The notes: generated from the sequence alone by a model not told the origin. A stretch of DNA of 64,000 nt from Panax quinquefolius (GCA_020205615.1 CM035153.1:93276792-93340791); one strand, 5' to 3'; shown: positions 36,923 to 50,098, counted from the first letter of the stretch. Translations and numbers: made by a program.

Positions 36923-39429
36923 TGTGACGCCCCCAAAATTAGGTATACATCACCCATCTTGGGTTACACTTTACATGGTACGTAATTTAAATACAACTTA
37001 TTAACATAAGCTGCTAGGTATGTAATACGACATAAAAGCGTGAGTTTAAATACAAATATCGCCTACTAGATATTATACAAACTCAAACAAAAAGTCCTCA
37101 TTACAGATTATTATCACACTATTTTACGAATAGTGAGGACTACTAATGCTATCTTCAGACCATCACTCGTTTCCCAGACTCGTCCCGGCTATATTATCAT
37201 TTCACGAAGAAAACAAAATGAAAAAGAAAGGGTGAGCTCAACTAGCCCAAGAAGAAATATTATGACTAAGATAATGCGAATAAATTATCAATAGTCTTCA
37301 ATAATGTTAAACGATAAAATACAATAGACAACCGGTTTAATCTGCAGTGGAATATGCAATCCATTAAAAGAGTCAAGTAGAAAATAAAGTCTACTATCTT
37401 TTAGGTTTTAAAAGGTTTTTCATCATCGTTTATAGGCGAGACTCGACTTTTTAATAAATATTTCACATCATCGAATCACCCCCACACTACTGCCAAGGAT
37501 ATTCTTTAGTATCACGACCACAATTATTCATGCACTACGGGCGAGAATATTTGTGTATTCATTAATAATCATGATCATGCCAACAATCATCCATCAATGC
37601 ACTACGGCCACTTGAGGATTTTTATCACATCATTTGTAACATTACGGTCCATGATTACAATCGAATAGTCTCTCGGTCATAATCATACCAAGTCCATCTA
37701 TGCACTACATGTGCCACGAGATGACTTTCAAAAAATATAAACATGAGGATGATGACAATGATATAAGAATTCAATAAAACAAGTTCAAGAATTATTTTAT
37801 CCAGAATTATTAACGTCCAAATTGTCAACATGATCTTGTTTTTGTAGAGTAAAATTCAAGAATGATCGAAAGAATATTTCTATGAAAGATCTTGGATGAA
37901 ACGCAAATATCAAGGATATTCTACTAATTTCATGGAGTATAGAAGTCAAAGTTTTAACCAACCTGGGTATAATAAGGAATGGAATAACAAAAGAAATCAC
38001 CATGCATGCGATAATATCGCATGACATGTGTTATTCCAACGTAATAATAAATAACGGAACCAATGTCGGTGAAATTCACACAAACGGGGATGTTCCAACG
38101 AGAATAATAAAGATGGAACCCGGATCCGGTGTAAAACACACGATAGGATATTCCAACGAGATAATAAAGATTTTAACCGGTCCCATTGTAAAACACACAG
38201 ACATGGATGTTCCAATGAATAATAGAAGAATGTCACCAAGTATAGGGTAAACCACTTATACAAAGTTATTCCAATGTATAATAAGCAATGGAATAACAAC
38301 AGTTCTCTTCATGAATAAGAAAGAATAACACCCCTTACATTTGGTAGGAGATTGAATCTTTATGACGATGTAGTAACAAAATACTCTTCTTCTTTCTCTC
38401 TTATTCTCTCTATACTTTCTCTCTCTATAGCTTGAATGAATTCGTGAAAAATAATGAAGCCCTAGGCCTCTATTTATAGAAGATTTCTAGCTTAGCACCT
38501 GCCGTATGAAAAGGCAAGTGGCTTGACGACTGGTTTGACGCCTGTAATGTGAAACGACAAGTGGTTCGACGCCTGTAATGTGAAACGACAAGTGGTTCGA
38601 CGTCTGGTAAAGGTAATTACTATTAACGAAGGTAAATACTATTGACGAAGGTAAATACTATTCACAAGGGTAATTACTATTGACGAAGGTAAATACTATT
38701 CACAAGGGTAATTACTATTGACGAAGGTAAATACTATTCACAAGGGTAATTACTATTGACGAAGGTAAATACTATTCACAAGGGTAATTACTATTGACGA
38801 AGGTAAATACTATTGATGAAGAGACTCTTAGATGATGACATATGAGCCCCCCATAAAATAATCAAACTTACCACAAATCATAACACATATTTAATCTTTC
38901 AATAATTATTAATCATTTATAACTTGTCGTCTCAATTATTGATTTAATACTATAACATATTATACGATGATCTTTGTGACAATAATTGAATCAATAATAT
39001 AAGAGATATGATGCGGAATTTCTTGTAGCAATAATTGAGCATAGGTGAGTGACTTCTCACGTAAGCATCAATAATCAATACCGCAGTGTCTACTACGCAA
39101 CCATGCCAGACATTCTTTTACTTTACCACCGGGTAGTTCAACGGTTTTAACGGTAACACCTCCGTAGTTATTTTTATAAAAATATTTTTTCGCTTTCTCA
39201 ATCCGAACAATAATGTTGTGGGGTCCACCAATGATTGAGCCATTGTATTTAATATTCCTAACAAAAAGAATATTCCCAGGCCAAAAATAATATTTTATAA
39301 CAACTTGCATACTTTGCAAAATTTATAAATATTACCCACAACTATAACATTATATCAAATTTATTCCATAATATTCAAAATAATATTTATAGAAAAATTC
39401 ATCTTTATTTATAAAAGTGGGGTCTTACA
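36923..39429 (-). repeat. Element D 3' LTR
   Basis: TGTGACGCCCCCAAAA to GGGGTCTTACA. It has the hairpin array (37965-38300) and a 19-bp half-unit tandem array (38610-38820) in place of the GTGAATAGTAACTC minisatellite of A. Confidence 0.88.
38610..38820. repeat. GGTAAWTACTATT tandem array (element D 3' LTR)
   Basis: Alternating 19-bp half-units GGTAATTACTATTGACGAA and GGTAAATACTATTCACAAG repeat about five and a half times. The matching array in the 5' LTR is at 45946-46157. TACTATTCAC is the exact reverse complement of the core of the minisatellite in A. Confidence 0.85.
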
Positions 39430-42400
39430 ACCTCCCTTCTTATGAAATTTAAGCCCTCGAAATTAGAATGCGATACTGGTATGTCGAAGAGGTAAGGATA
39501 CCTTGATTTCATTTCGATTCTAACTCCCAAGTCATTTCCTCAACATCGTGGTTCCTCCATAAAACTTTGACTTGAGGTATAACCTTGGAGCGTAGAATAT
39601 GTTCTTTCTTATCCAAAATTTGAACAGAACCTCTTCATACGTCAAATCTTCCGCTATTTCGTCCGGGTTCTAACTCAATAATATGGTTCGGGTCTTTCAC
39701 ATATTCACACGTAACATAGATATGTGAAAAACGTTATGAACACGAGACATATTTGGCGGTAAAAAGCGAGTCTATAGGCCCACGCCTCCTACTCGATCGA
39801 GGATTAAAATGGACCGATGAATCGAGGGTTAAGTTTTCCTCTCTTTCCAAATCTTGTAACTCCTTTCCATGGAGCAACTCTTAACAACACATGATCTCCT
39901 ATATCGAATTCCACGTTCTTTCGATGAAGATCGAAGATAACTCTTTATCGATTTTGTGAGGTTTTTATCGTTGTCGGATCGTCTGAATCTTTTCCGTAGT
40001 CATACGTACCAACTCCGGTCCCAACAACGTTGCTTCACCCACCTCATCCCAAAGATCTTGGAGAACGACACTTTCTTCCATACAACGCTTGAATGGAGCC
40101 ATGCCAATACTTGCTTGATAAGCTGTTGTTGTAGGAAAACTCCACCAATGGTAAGAACTTGTCCCAACTCCCTTGAAATCAAGGACACGAGTCTTAATAG
40201 ATCTTCAAGAGTTTGAATAGTCCTCTCCGATTGTCCAAATCGTCGAGGATGATATCTTAGCGAGCTAAATCGTAAGTCTGTGCCCATAGCTTTTTGCAAA
40301 CTAACCCAAAATCGTGAAGTGAATCTTGGGTCTCGATCGAAAACTATGGATACCGGCATACCATGCGGTCTTACAATTCGTTTATGTACATACGAGCAAG
40401 ACGTTCAAGTGTATAAGTTTCTCGTATCGGTAAGAAATGAGCGACTTGGTCAACCTATCAACAATGACCCAAATCGCATCAATGCCTTGAGAAACCTTAG
40501 GAAGGCCGTGAATTGAAATCCATGGTAATGTGCTCCCACTTCCATTCCGGAATTTCAAGTGGTTGCAATGGACCTTTTGGTACTTGATGCTCGCTTTAAC
40601 TAGTTGACAAGTTAGACACCTTGAGATAAATGAAATATATCTCTCTCTTCATATTGCTCCACCAAAATGTATGACGAATATCATGATACATTTTGGTACT
40701 CCCGTGATGGATTGCAAATGGTGTGTTGTGTGCCTCCATCATGATATTATACTTTAAATCGTATCGTTAGGAACACAAAGTCCGGAGTTGACTTCAAGTA
40801 TTCCTTCTTCATCGATTCTTGCTTCCCAGCATAGCACCTTCTTGCACTTTCTTCCCTCATACGCATCGACTCGACTCCAGTGCGTAGCTTGAAAGACTTT
40901 AACTTTATCAATTAAAGTCGGTTCTACTCGTATACTCGCTTATCATCACATGCGTCCCTCGAGTCTTTAATTCTATCTCCATCCTTTGCAAGTCACACAA
41001 AATGGGCCTTTAGTTGACAATATCGCTTTTCGTACTTGCATATGATTTTCTACTCAATGCGTCGCCTACCACGTTCGCTTTTCGAGGATGGTATTGGATG
41101 GTATGATCATAATCTTTCAACAGCCAAGCCAACGTCGTTGTCGCATGTTGAGTTCCTTTTGAGTGAAGAAATATTTGAGGCTTTTATGATCCGTAAAGAT
41201 CTCCACTTTCTCCCCATACAAGTAATGCCTCCAAATTTTAAGTGCAAAGACAACAATTTGCCAACTCTAGATCATGAGTAGGATAATTCCTCTCATATTC
41301 TTTGAGTTGTCATGAGGCATAAACTATTACTTTTCCATGTTGCATGAGAACACATCCCAACCCTTTGCTCAAGCATCATCAGATGACAAATCCTTCCGAG
41401 CAGGATGGTATTGTCGAGCAGTCTTTGAAATAAGTCTCCTCTTGAGTTCTTGAAAACTCTTCTCATTCTTCTTCGCCCAACCGAACTTTGTATCTTTCCG
41501 AGTCAATTTGAGTCGATGGAATAGCGATTAGAAAATCCTTCCACGAATCTCCGATAATAACCAACTAAACCGAGAAAGCTACGTGCTTGATCATCGATTT
41601 AGGTTGTTCCCGACTTTGAATAGCTTCAATCTTTCTTTGGGTCAACGGATATTCCATGACTTGATACCACGTGCCCAAGGAATGCTACTTCTTCAAGCCG
41701 AACTCGCATTTCTTCAACTTGGCATAAAGCTTATATTCACGAAGCTTTTGGAGTGTCGACCTCAAGTGTTGCTCATGATCTTCACGGCTTTTGGAATAAA
41801 TAAGGATGTCATCAATAAAGACGACCACAAAGTGATCTAAATATTCCTTGAATACTCTCGGTTCATCATATCCATGAAGGCGGCGGGAGCATTAGTCAAT
41901 CCAAAGGACATGACTAGGAATTCATAATGCCCGTCTCGAGTTAAAAAAGCCGTCTTTGGAATGTCGTGGTTCTAATCTTCAATTGGTGATATCCTAACGA
42001 AGATCAATCTTTGAAAAGAATTTGGCTCCTTGCAACCGGGTCAAACAGTCATCAATACGCGTGGCAATGGATACCTATTTTTGATGGTGACGTGATTCAA
42101 CTCCAGATAATCAATACAAAGTCGCATACTCCCATCTTTCTTCTTCACGAATAGAGCAGAGCACCCCAAGGAGAAGTACTAGGACGAATAAAGCCAATGT
42201 CTAACAATTCCTGCAGTTGGGTCTTTAACTCCTCGAAGTTCAATAGAGCCATTCGATATGGGGCTTTGGAAATAGGTTTTGTCACGGTTCAAGGTCGATA
42301 CAAAATTCAATTTCACGCCTGGGGGGTAGGCCGAAAGTTCTTGAGAATACGTCGAAATTTATTAACAATAGGAATATCGTTTAAAACTGACGTATTTTTA

Positions 42401-42980
42401 TTTAAATCTGTGACATGAGCTAAGAAAGCTTGACATCCGTTTTTCAATAAACGAATAGCTTTATGGCTTGAGATGACCGTGATTGATTTTAATGGTTTGG
42501 TCGTTTGAATTCGCATAATAGGTTGATTAGGAATATGAAAGCTAACAACCTTACGAAAACAATCAATTTTTGCATGATAAGTAGTTAACCAATCAATCCT
42601 AGAATCACGTCAAATGCAAGTATTTTTAATGAAATAAGATCGACAGGTAATGTGAGGGGACCGATTTGAACCAAACAAGACTTATAAACAATGGATGTAA
42701 TGAAGGTTTCTCCCAACGGAGTTTCCACAGATAAGTCAAAGTCTAATTTCTCCGGAGTCAAATTTAATCGATGAGCGCAAGTAGGAGAAATAAAAGAATG
42801 GGTAGAACCGGTATCAAATAAAGTATAGACTTCATTAGAGTTTATGATAAGCTTACCCGTGATGACCTCATTCGGTTCCTTGCTCTTTGGGAGGTCACAA
42901 CAAATGCTCTCCTTGCACTACCTGGTTTTGAATTTTCTCGGGATGGCCTTTGGTGCCTCCATCCTAATTGAATTTGTCTT
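39430..42980 (-). pseudogene. Element D pol: protease, RT, RNase H, integrase, chromodomain (fragmented frames)
   Basis: All domains seen in element A are present in the same order but in shattered frames. Recognisable words are the chromodomain end opposite the polypurine tract (39430-39760), integrase with [12 protein letters not shown] (near 40330) and [14 protein letters not shown] (near 40220), RNase H (41040-41440), RT (41600-42230) and protease with its DTG region near 42800-42830. In places D keeps the ancestral residue where A has changed (Phe in the FIDD box; NAPAAF). Many frameshifts coincide with CAG or CTG sites, so part of the damage may be sequencing artefact and not mutation. 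Confidence 0.8.
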
Positions 42981-44079
42981 GATGAACAACAAAATCGAGC
43001 TAAGTGACCTTCTCTTCCACAATTATAACATGCTTTGACTGGCATGACGCAGCTTGGATCGATGTGTCCCTCTCCTCCATTTGAAGCATATGATAGTGGT
43101 CTTTCTCCTTCCTTAACAATGGGTCTTTGGTCTTTGCGTCTTTCCATCATTGTTGAATCTCCTTTTCTTGAAATGTCCATTCTTATTGTTTTGGCCCCGA
43201 TTACCACGGAAGTGGTTACCATATCCGCCTTTGTTGATTCCCCTCCACGCTTGTTGTCACCGCCTCGATGACTATTCTCATTGGTATTATAATTTTGCCA
43301 CGCTCTCTTTTTAGTTCGTTGACTCATTATCGCTCTCCACTAATCGAGCCCTATTTACAACATCCTAATACAAACACGGTTTATGAGAAATAAGATGTTG
43401 GCGTATCTCGACTTCAAACCTCTTAAAAACATTCGCGCCATTCTCTCTTCATTATCCACCAAGTGGGACGAAACCGTGATAACTCCGCAAATTTTGCCTC
43501 GTATTGCGACACGGTCATATTGTTTTGTTCCAACTTGATAAACTCCACCTCCTTCATGTGGCGAATACTTTCGTGGAAAGTATTTGTCGTTGAATGCGAC
43601 TCCCCTGAACTTCTCCCAAGATATCTTGATGATAATTTGGTTGAGTACGCTTTCTGGAATTCCCACCAAGAATCCGCCTCTCGCCAAGAACATAAAGGCG
43701 TGAAAGGGAACCTTTGCTTCTCTCGGAGCATCCCAAGACATCAAATATCTTGGTAATCATGCTTTATCCATGCTTCCGCCGTAAGTGGTTTTGGCTCTCC
43801 TTAAACTCCGGTGGTCCCAGCTCCTTAAATTGTTTAGCGGTGACCACCCGAGAGTTTTCCGTGTTTCCACCTACGTTTTGGACAGAGTCGCCTCTACTTT
43901 CATTGTTGCATAAATTGCATAAAAAGCCTCCGAACATTTGATCATTCGTCATTTGGTCGGTGTTGTTGTTTGCATGAGGATTGTCGCCTTCCTCGATGCA
44001 CATTATCCTCGATTATTGATATGTGGTGAATCAACAATCGCTGCGCTCCATTGCTATTCTCAACATTCTCGGATGTCAT
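42981..44079 (-). pseudogene. Element D gag (fragmented)
   Basis: Start ATG at 44079 (MTSENVENSNGAQ), matching the start in A. The capsid words SIRHMKEVEFIKLEQNNMTV lie at 43423-43600. The second zinc knuckle, CYNCGREGHLARFC, is near 42990-43030; the first is incomplete near 43075. Frames are broken several times. Confidence 0.8.
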
Positions 44080-44266
44080 TTTCAGAATCTTGCCACAAAA
44101 CAAAAGGTTAATTGACATGTAACAAATTATCCCTATCTTCCGACCAACCAATAAAATATCACATAAACTTAGGTAGGTCATACTAGCGAAGGTATTCCCC
44201 TGCCTCCCCTCCTAGTACTATTCTCACATCTTAGCCGTGGATCATATCCCTAAGCTCGATACTAAC

Positions 44267-46773
44267 CGTGACGCCCCCAAAATTAGGTATACATCACCCA
44301 TCTTGGGTGCGACACTTACATGGTACGTAATTTAAATACAACTTATTAACATAACTGTAGTATACAATACGACATAAACCGTGAGTTTAAATACAAATAT
44401 CGCCTACTAGATATTATACAAACTCAAACAAAAAGTCCTCATTACGATTATTATCACACTATTTTACGAATAGTGAGGACTACTAATGCTATCTTCAGAC
44501 CATCACTGCTTTCCCAGACTCGTCCCAAATTATATTATCATTTCAAGAGAACAAAGAAAAGAAAGGGTGAGCTCAACTAGCCCAAAAAGAAATATTATGA
44601 CTAAGATAATGCGTAATAAATTATCAATAGTCTTCAATAATGTTAAACCGATAAAATACAATAGACAACCGGTTTAATCTGCGGTAAGAATATCTGATCC
44701 ATTAAAAGAGTCAAGTAGAAAATAAAGTCTACTATCTTTTAGGTTTTAAAAGGTTTTTCATCATCGTTTATAGGTGAGACTCGCCTTTAATAAATATTTC
44801 ACATCATCGAATCACCCCTCACACTACTGGCCAAGGATATTCTTTAGTATCACGACCACAATTATTCATGCACTACGGGCGAAGAATATTTGTGTATTCA
44901 TTAATGGTCATGATCATGCCAACAATCGTCCATCAATGCACTACTACCCATCGAGGATTTTTATCACATCATTTGTAACATTACGGTCATGATTACAATC
45001 GAATAGTCTCTCGGTCATAATCATACCAAGTCCATCTATGCACTACTGAATACGATGACTTTCAAAAAAATATAAACATGAGGATGATGACAATGATATA
45101 AGAATTCAATAAAACAAGTTCAAGAATTATTTTATCCGAGAATTATTAACGTCCAAATTGTCAACATGATCTTGTTTTGTAGAGTAAAATTCAAGAATGA
45201 TCGGAAGAATATTTCTATGAAAGATATCTTTGGATGAAACGCAAATATCAAGGATATTCTACTAATTTCATGGAGTATAGAAGTCAAAGTTTTAACTAAC
45301 TGGGTATAATAAGGAATGGAATAACAAAAGAAATCACCATGCATGCGATAGACCGCATGAGCATGTGTTATTCCAATGTAGAATAATAAATAACGGAAAC
45401 GAATTCGTGAAATTCACACCGATGGGATGTTCCAACGTAATAATAAAGATGGAACCAGATCCGGTGTAAAACACATGATAGGATATTCCAATGTAATAAT
45501 AAAGACGGAACCAGTCCTGGTGTAAAACACACGAGACGTGATGTTCCAATGTAATAATAGAAGAATGTCACCAAGTATAGGGTAAACCACTTATACAAAG
45601 TTATTCCAATGAATAATAAGCAATGGAATAACAACAGTTCTCTTCATGAATAAGAAAGAATAACACCCTTACATTTGGTAGGAGATTGAATATCTGCATG
45701 ACGGTGTAGTAACAAAATACTCTTCTTCTTTCTCTCTTATTCTCTATATACTTTCTCTCTCTATAGCTTGAATGAATTAAGAAAAATAATGAAGCCCTAG
45801 GCCTCTATTTATAGAAGATTTCTAGCTTAGCACCTTGGTATGAAAAGGCAAGTGGCTTGACGAATTGGTTTGGCCTTTGTGTAATGTGAAACGACAAGTG
45901 GTTCGACGCCTTGAATGTGAAACGACAAGTGGTTCGACGTCTGTAAAGGTAATTACTATTAACGAAGGTAAATACTATTGACGAAGGTAAATACTATTCA
46001 CAAGGGTAATTACTATTGACGGCTGGTAAATACTATTCACAAGGGTAATTACTATCGACGAAGGTAAATACTATTCACAAGGGTAATTACTATCGATTTA
46101 AGGTAAATACTATTCACAAGGGTAATTACTATTGACGAAGGTAAATACTATTGATGAAGAGACTCTTAGATGATGACATATGAGCCCCCATAAAATAATC
46201 AAACTTACCACAAATCATAACACATATTTAATCTTTCAATAATTATTAATCATTTATAACTTGTCGTCTCAATTATTGATTTAATACTATAACATATTAT
46301 ACGATGATAATCTTTGTGACAATAATTGAATCAATAATATAAGAGATATGATGCGAAGAATTCTCGTAGCAATAATTGAGCATAAATGAGTGACTTCTCA
46401 CGTAAGCATCAATAATCAATACCGTGTGTGTACTACTATGCAACCACGCCAGATTCTCGCATTTTTTACCACCGGGTAGTTCAATGCTTTTAATTGGTAA
46501 CACCTCCGTAGTTATTTTTATAAAAATATTTTTGTCGTTTTCTCAATCCGACAATAATGTTGTGGGGTCCACCAATGATTGAGCCATTGTGCGAATATTC
46601 CTAACAAAAAAGAATATTCCCAGACCAAACGAATATTTTATAACAACTTGCATACTTTGCAAAATTTATAAATATTACCCACAACTATAACATTATATCA
46701 AATTTATTCCATAATATTCAAAAATAATATTTATAGAAAAATTCATCTTTATTTATAAAAGTGGGGTCTTACA
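44267..46773 (-). repeat. Element D 5' LTR
   Basis: Same length as the 3' copy. TATA box CTATTTATA at 45805-45813 (TATAAATAG on the minus strand). Tandem array 45946-46157. The primer site just below, at 44252-44265, is a garbled form of that in A. Confidence 0.88.
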
Positions 46774-49041
46774 ATAATAAATAATCGGAACCAGTCGTAT
46801 AATATCACATGGCAAGGCGGATATTCCAATGTAATAATAAAAATGGAATAACAATGAAATCACCATGCATACTGATGACGTCAGCGTGACATGTTATTCC
46901 AATGTATTAATAAATAACGGAACCAGTCCCACAGAAATGCACAGATAGGATATTCCAATGTAATAATAAAGAATGGAATAACAACAAAATCACCATGCAT
47001 GTGGTACGTCAGCATGACATAAGTTATTCCAACGAGAATAATAAATAACGGAACCAGTCCCATGTAAAATGCACATACTGAAGATATTCCAATGAATAAT
47101 AAAAAGACGAAACCCGAGTTCTACAGTAAAATGCATGTATATGATATTCCAACGTAATAATAAAGATTTAAACCAGTGTCGGCATAAAAGCGCATGCAGA
47201 CGAGATATTCCAATGAATAATAAAGAACGGAATAATAGAAGAATTTCACCATGTATGCGGTACTTCGCATAAATAGGTTATTCCAATATAATAATGAAAA
47301 ATGGAATAACAGAAGAATTTCACCATGTATGTGGTACTTCGCACAAACAGGTTATTCCAACAGAATAATAAGGGATGGAATAATAGTAGCTCTCTTCATG
47401 AATATGAAAGAAATAATACCCCTTACCTCAGAAGAAACTGGATACTGGAATAGTGAGGTAGCATGCTTCTCTTCTTCTTTTTTCTCTATAGATTTCTCTC
47501 TATAATAATGGCTCTAAAGCTTTAGTGAATTGGTGAGAAATGAAGGAAGAATGAACTTCTATTTATAGGAAAACATATTTTCGATAATTGTACATTTTGG
47601 GGCTCAAAAAATTACAGTACAATACCTCCAACTTTTCTTTCATTTTTAATTTAGTCCTGCAAGTATTATCAAACTTGCACCACCTCCCCTAATAGTAAAT
47701 CATGTGAATCAATAGTAAATCATGTGACTCAATAGTTCTAGACATGTGAAAATACGAATTACAGTATAGTACCTCCATCTATACCTCCATCTTTAATTTA
47801 ATCATGCAAGTATTATCAATCTTGCACCAACTCCCCTAATAGTATAAGAATGTGATTCAATAGTACACACATGTGAACAAATAGTTATATAAGCTTGTGA
47901 ATTAGTAGCAATTAATTGCTCATTTATCCGATAAATTTCCCGATTTATCAATATAACCCTTAGACAGCAATTATCATTGAAATATATGTCGATTTCCACT
48001 AACACTAAGAATCCCAACACAATGGAACTATCAAATTCATCTTTAATCAACACGAACTTATTCATCATTAATATTATAACTCATAATATTTAACAACCAG
48101 GTCGTTCCTAGGAAAGAGGGGGCTTTCCAATAAGGATTTCTCCCTATTGGCGCGCAATTAGGTGAGCAAACCTCTCCTAGACATTGTAAATATTGCAATT
48201 TAATAATATGAATAACTTTGTCGTCTCAATTATTGATTTAATAATATATCATATAATGCATGTGATACTGTGATAATAATCGAATCAATAATATGAGAGA
48301 TATGATGCAACAATTACTATAGTAATAATTGAGTATAACTGAGCGATTTCTCACGTAAGCATCAATAATCAATACCGTGTGCTACTATGCAACCACGCCA
48401 GACATCGTACTTTTACTACTACCGAGTAGTTCAACAGTATTAACGGTAAAACTTTCGCCATTATTTTTATAAAAATATTTTTGTCGTTTTCTCAATCCAA
48501 CAATAATTCTGTTGTGGGGTCCACCAATGATTGTGCCATCATACGAATATTCCCCGACACAAAGAATATTCCCCAACCAATCGAATATAATATAACAACT
48601 TGCATACTTTGTAAAATTTTATAAATATTACCCACAACTATAACATTATATTAAATCCACACCATAATATTCAAAATTTTTTTTTTCTAGAAATTTAAAT
48701 CTTTATTCGTAAAATTTGGTATTTTACATTCATCCTTGGAGATAACCCCAAGGAATGCTGTTTCAGTTCTGAAGATAACTCCAAAAATGCTTATTTCAAA
48801 TGCATGTGATCAGCTTCAATCTCAGACCTCCTGTCGAGGCACTCATACCAAAGACCCGGAGCTAACATCGGGAAGATAAGCACACTTACAGATGACCTTG
48901 TGAAATTCAAACACTTGTAGCAGTCCAATCTCAGACGTAACCCTGAGCAACGTCTACTATCAGCCCAAACTGGAGATAACCCTGGTGAAGAGTCAAACGG
49001 TCATCTTGCCACCTTAACCCCTGTGCGTCGTCTCAACATTT

Positions 49042-49075
49042 CATACATACATACATACATACATACATACATACA
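49042..49075. repeat. (CATA)n microsatellite
   Basis: Eight uninterrupted CATA units inside the Tat LTR. Confidence 0.9.
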
Positions 49076-49408
49076 ACAATGTCCCACAAGAGTCAAGGAG
49101 TTCCAATCCCGAGTGACTATTATGCGTGGCAGCACACCGGATAGAATTTGAAGCTTGAAGACCATGGGCATGGTCCCCTCTTCCTGACTTCGTACAACCT
49201 TTAATCCCATGTCATTGCGTAACTCTCGATAAAAGCGGTTCGAAGAAGGTCTTATACACCTCTTTCAGATGCTCGGATTGAAGTTCTGCAAGTTCGACGA
49301 ATCATCACAAGGCATCTTGCAGTGCACGTGCTTGAGACGACGGGACTGCGCAGAACCCGGTGCGGCCGGGCAAATTGCAGACCCAGGTACACCTACGGCT
49401 CCCCCCTC

Positions 49409-49416
49409 TATAAATA
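49409..49416 (+). promoter_or_regulatory. TATA box of the Tat LTR
   Basis: TATAAATA is preceded by a C-rich CCCCCCTC stretch and followed by a leader with GCTCTGTACACACC. It lies about 420 bp downstream of the last stem-loop of the array. Confidence 0.65.
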
Positions 49417-49768
49417 TAGGTCTTGGGGTGGCCATTTAAAAAAAAAGACGAGGAAGCCTTGTCCAACTTGCTCTGTACACACCCTATATTGAGTGTTTCC
49501 TCATTTTAAACACCTATTAGCTCATATATTACAACATTTTTACTGGCGGGAGCTGAGTGTTTATCCATCTAGAGTCATAGAAGCCTGCTTTGGCAGCCCA
49601 TTGTAAGCCTTTTCACACTCTATAAAGCCTTCCTCTTCATCTTTGCACACACTATTTTACACATTGAGAGTCGTGTTGTGTGCGTTTGCCCGGACTTCAG
49701 TCCATGGTTTTCATTTATGTCTGTATATATATACTTAGATATGTATATATTTTTATATATGGACTAAC

Positions 49769-49822
49769 ATTATCGAGTTATGCCTCGATTGAGCCTAGAC
49801 TTATGTCTGGAGCGTTTACTCG

Positions 49823-49919
<97 letters not shown>

Positions 49920-49968
49920 TGGTCGACTACATCGATGAGCCCGATTTTTACATCCTGAGCGTTTATTG

Positions 49969-50019
<51 letters not shown>

Positions 50020-50067
50020 CGGACATATTCGATGAGCCTGGATTTTATATCCGGTGCGTTTATTACT

Positions 50068-50098
<31 letters not shown>

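Larger units (their letters stand above)
36923..46773 (-). mobile_element. Element D: full-length Tekay-like retrotransposon nested in solo LTR C
   Basis: Two LTRs of equal length, 2507 bp (36923-39429 and 44267-46773), enclose gag to chromodomain on the minus strand. ATAAT flanks it (36918-36922 and 46774-46778). The first base of the 5' LTR copy at 44267 is C in place of T, giving CGTGACG for TGTGACG. Internal sequence aligns by eye with element A throughout, with many small changes concentrated at CAG, CTG and CCGG sites. Confidence 0.9.
35459..48728 (-). mobile_element. Solo LTR C of the Tekay-like family, interrupted by element D
   Basis: It consists of 35459-36922 and 46774-48728, 3.4 kb in all. 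It starts TGCGACGCCCCCAAAA and ends GGTATTTTACA. TTCAT flanks it on both sides (35454-35458 and 48729-48733), so the ends are exact even though element D lies inside. It carries the family arrays: GTGAATAGT minisatellite (36532-36778) and hairpin array (36838-36922 plus 46774-47400). Confidence 0.88.
35335..48986 (+). repeat. Array of covarying stem-loops in the Tat LTR (split by solo LTR C)
   Basis: Seven hairpins share a loop of exactly 8 nt, usually AGATAACC, with different but paired stems: 35335-35356 (CTTTCGG/CTGGAAG), 35402-35419 (CCCGG/TCGGG), 35435-35452 (CTCGG/CCGAG), 48733-48754 (TCCTTGG/CCAAGGA), 48855-48872 (CCCGG/TCGGG), 48930-48947 (CTCAG/CTGAG), 48969-48986 (ACTGG/CTGGT). An eighth at about 48766-48787 is decayed. 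The array lies upstream of the TATA box. Imperfect pairs are all G-T when read on the plus strand. Confidence 0.8.

Noticed and set aside
49826..50026. Ile-Tyr and Cys-Val repeat peptides
   Set aside because: Translations of CA and TA microsatellites.
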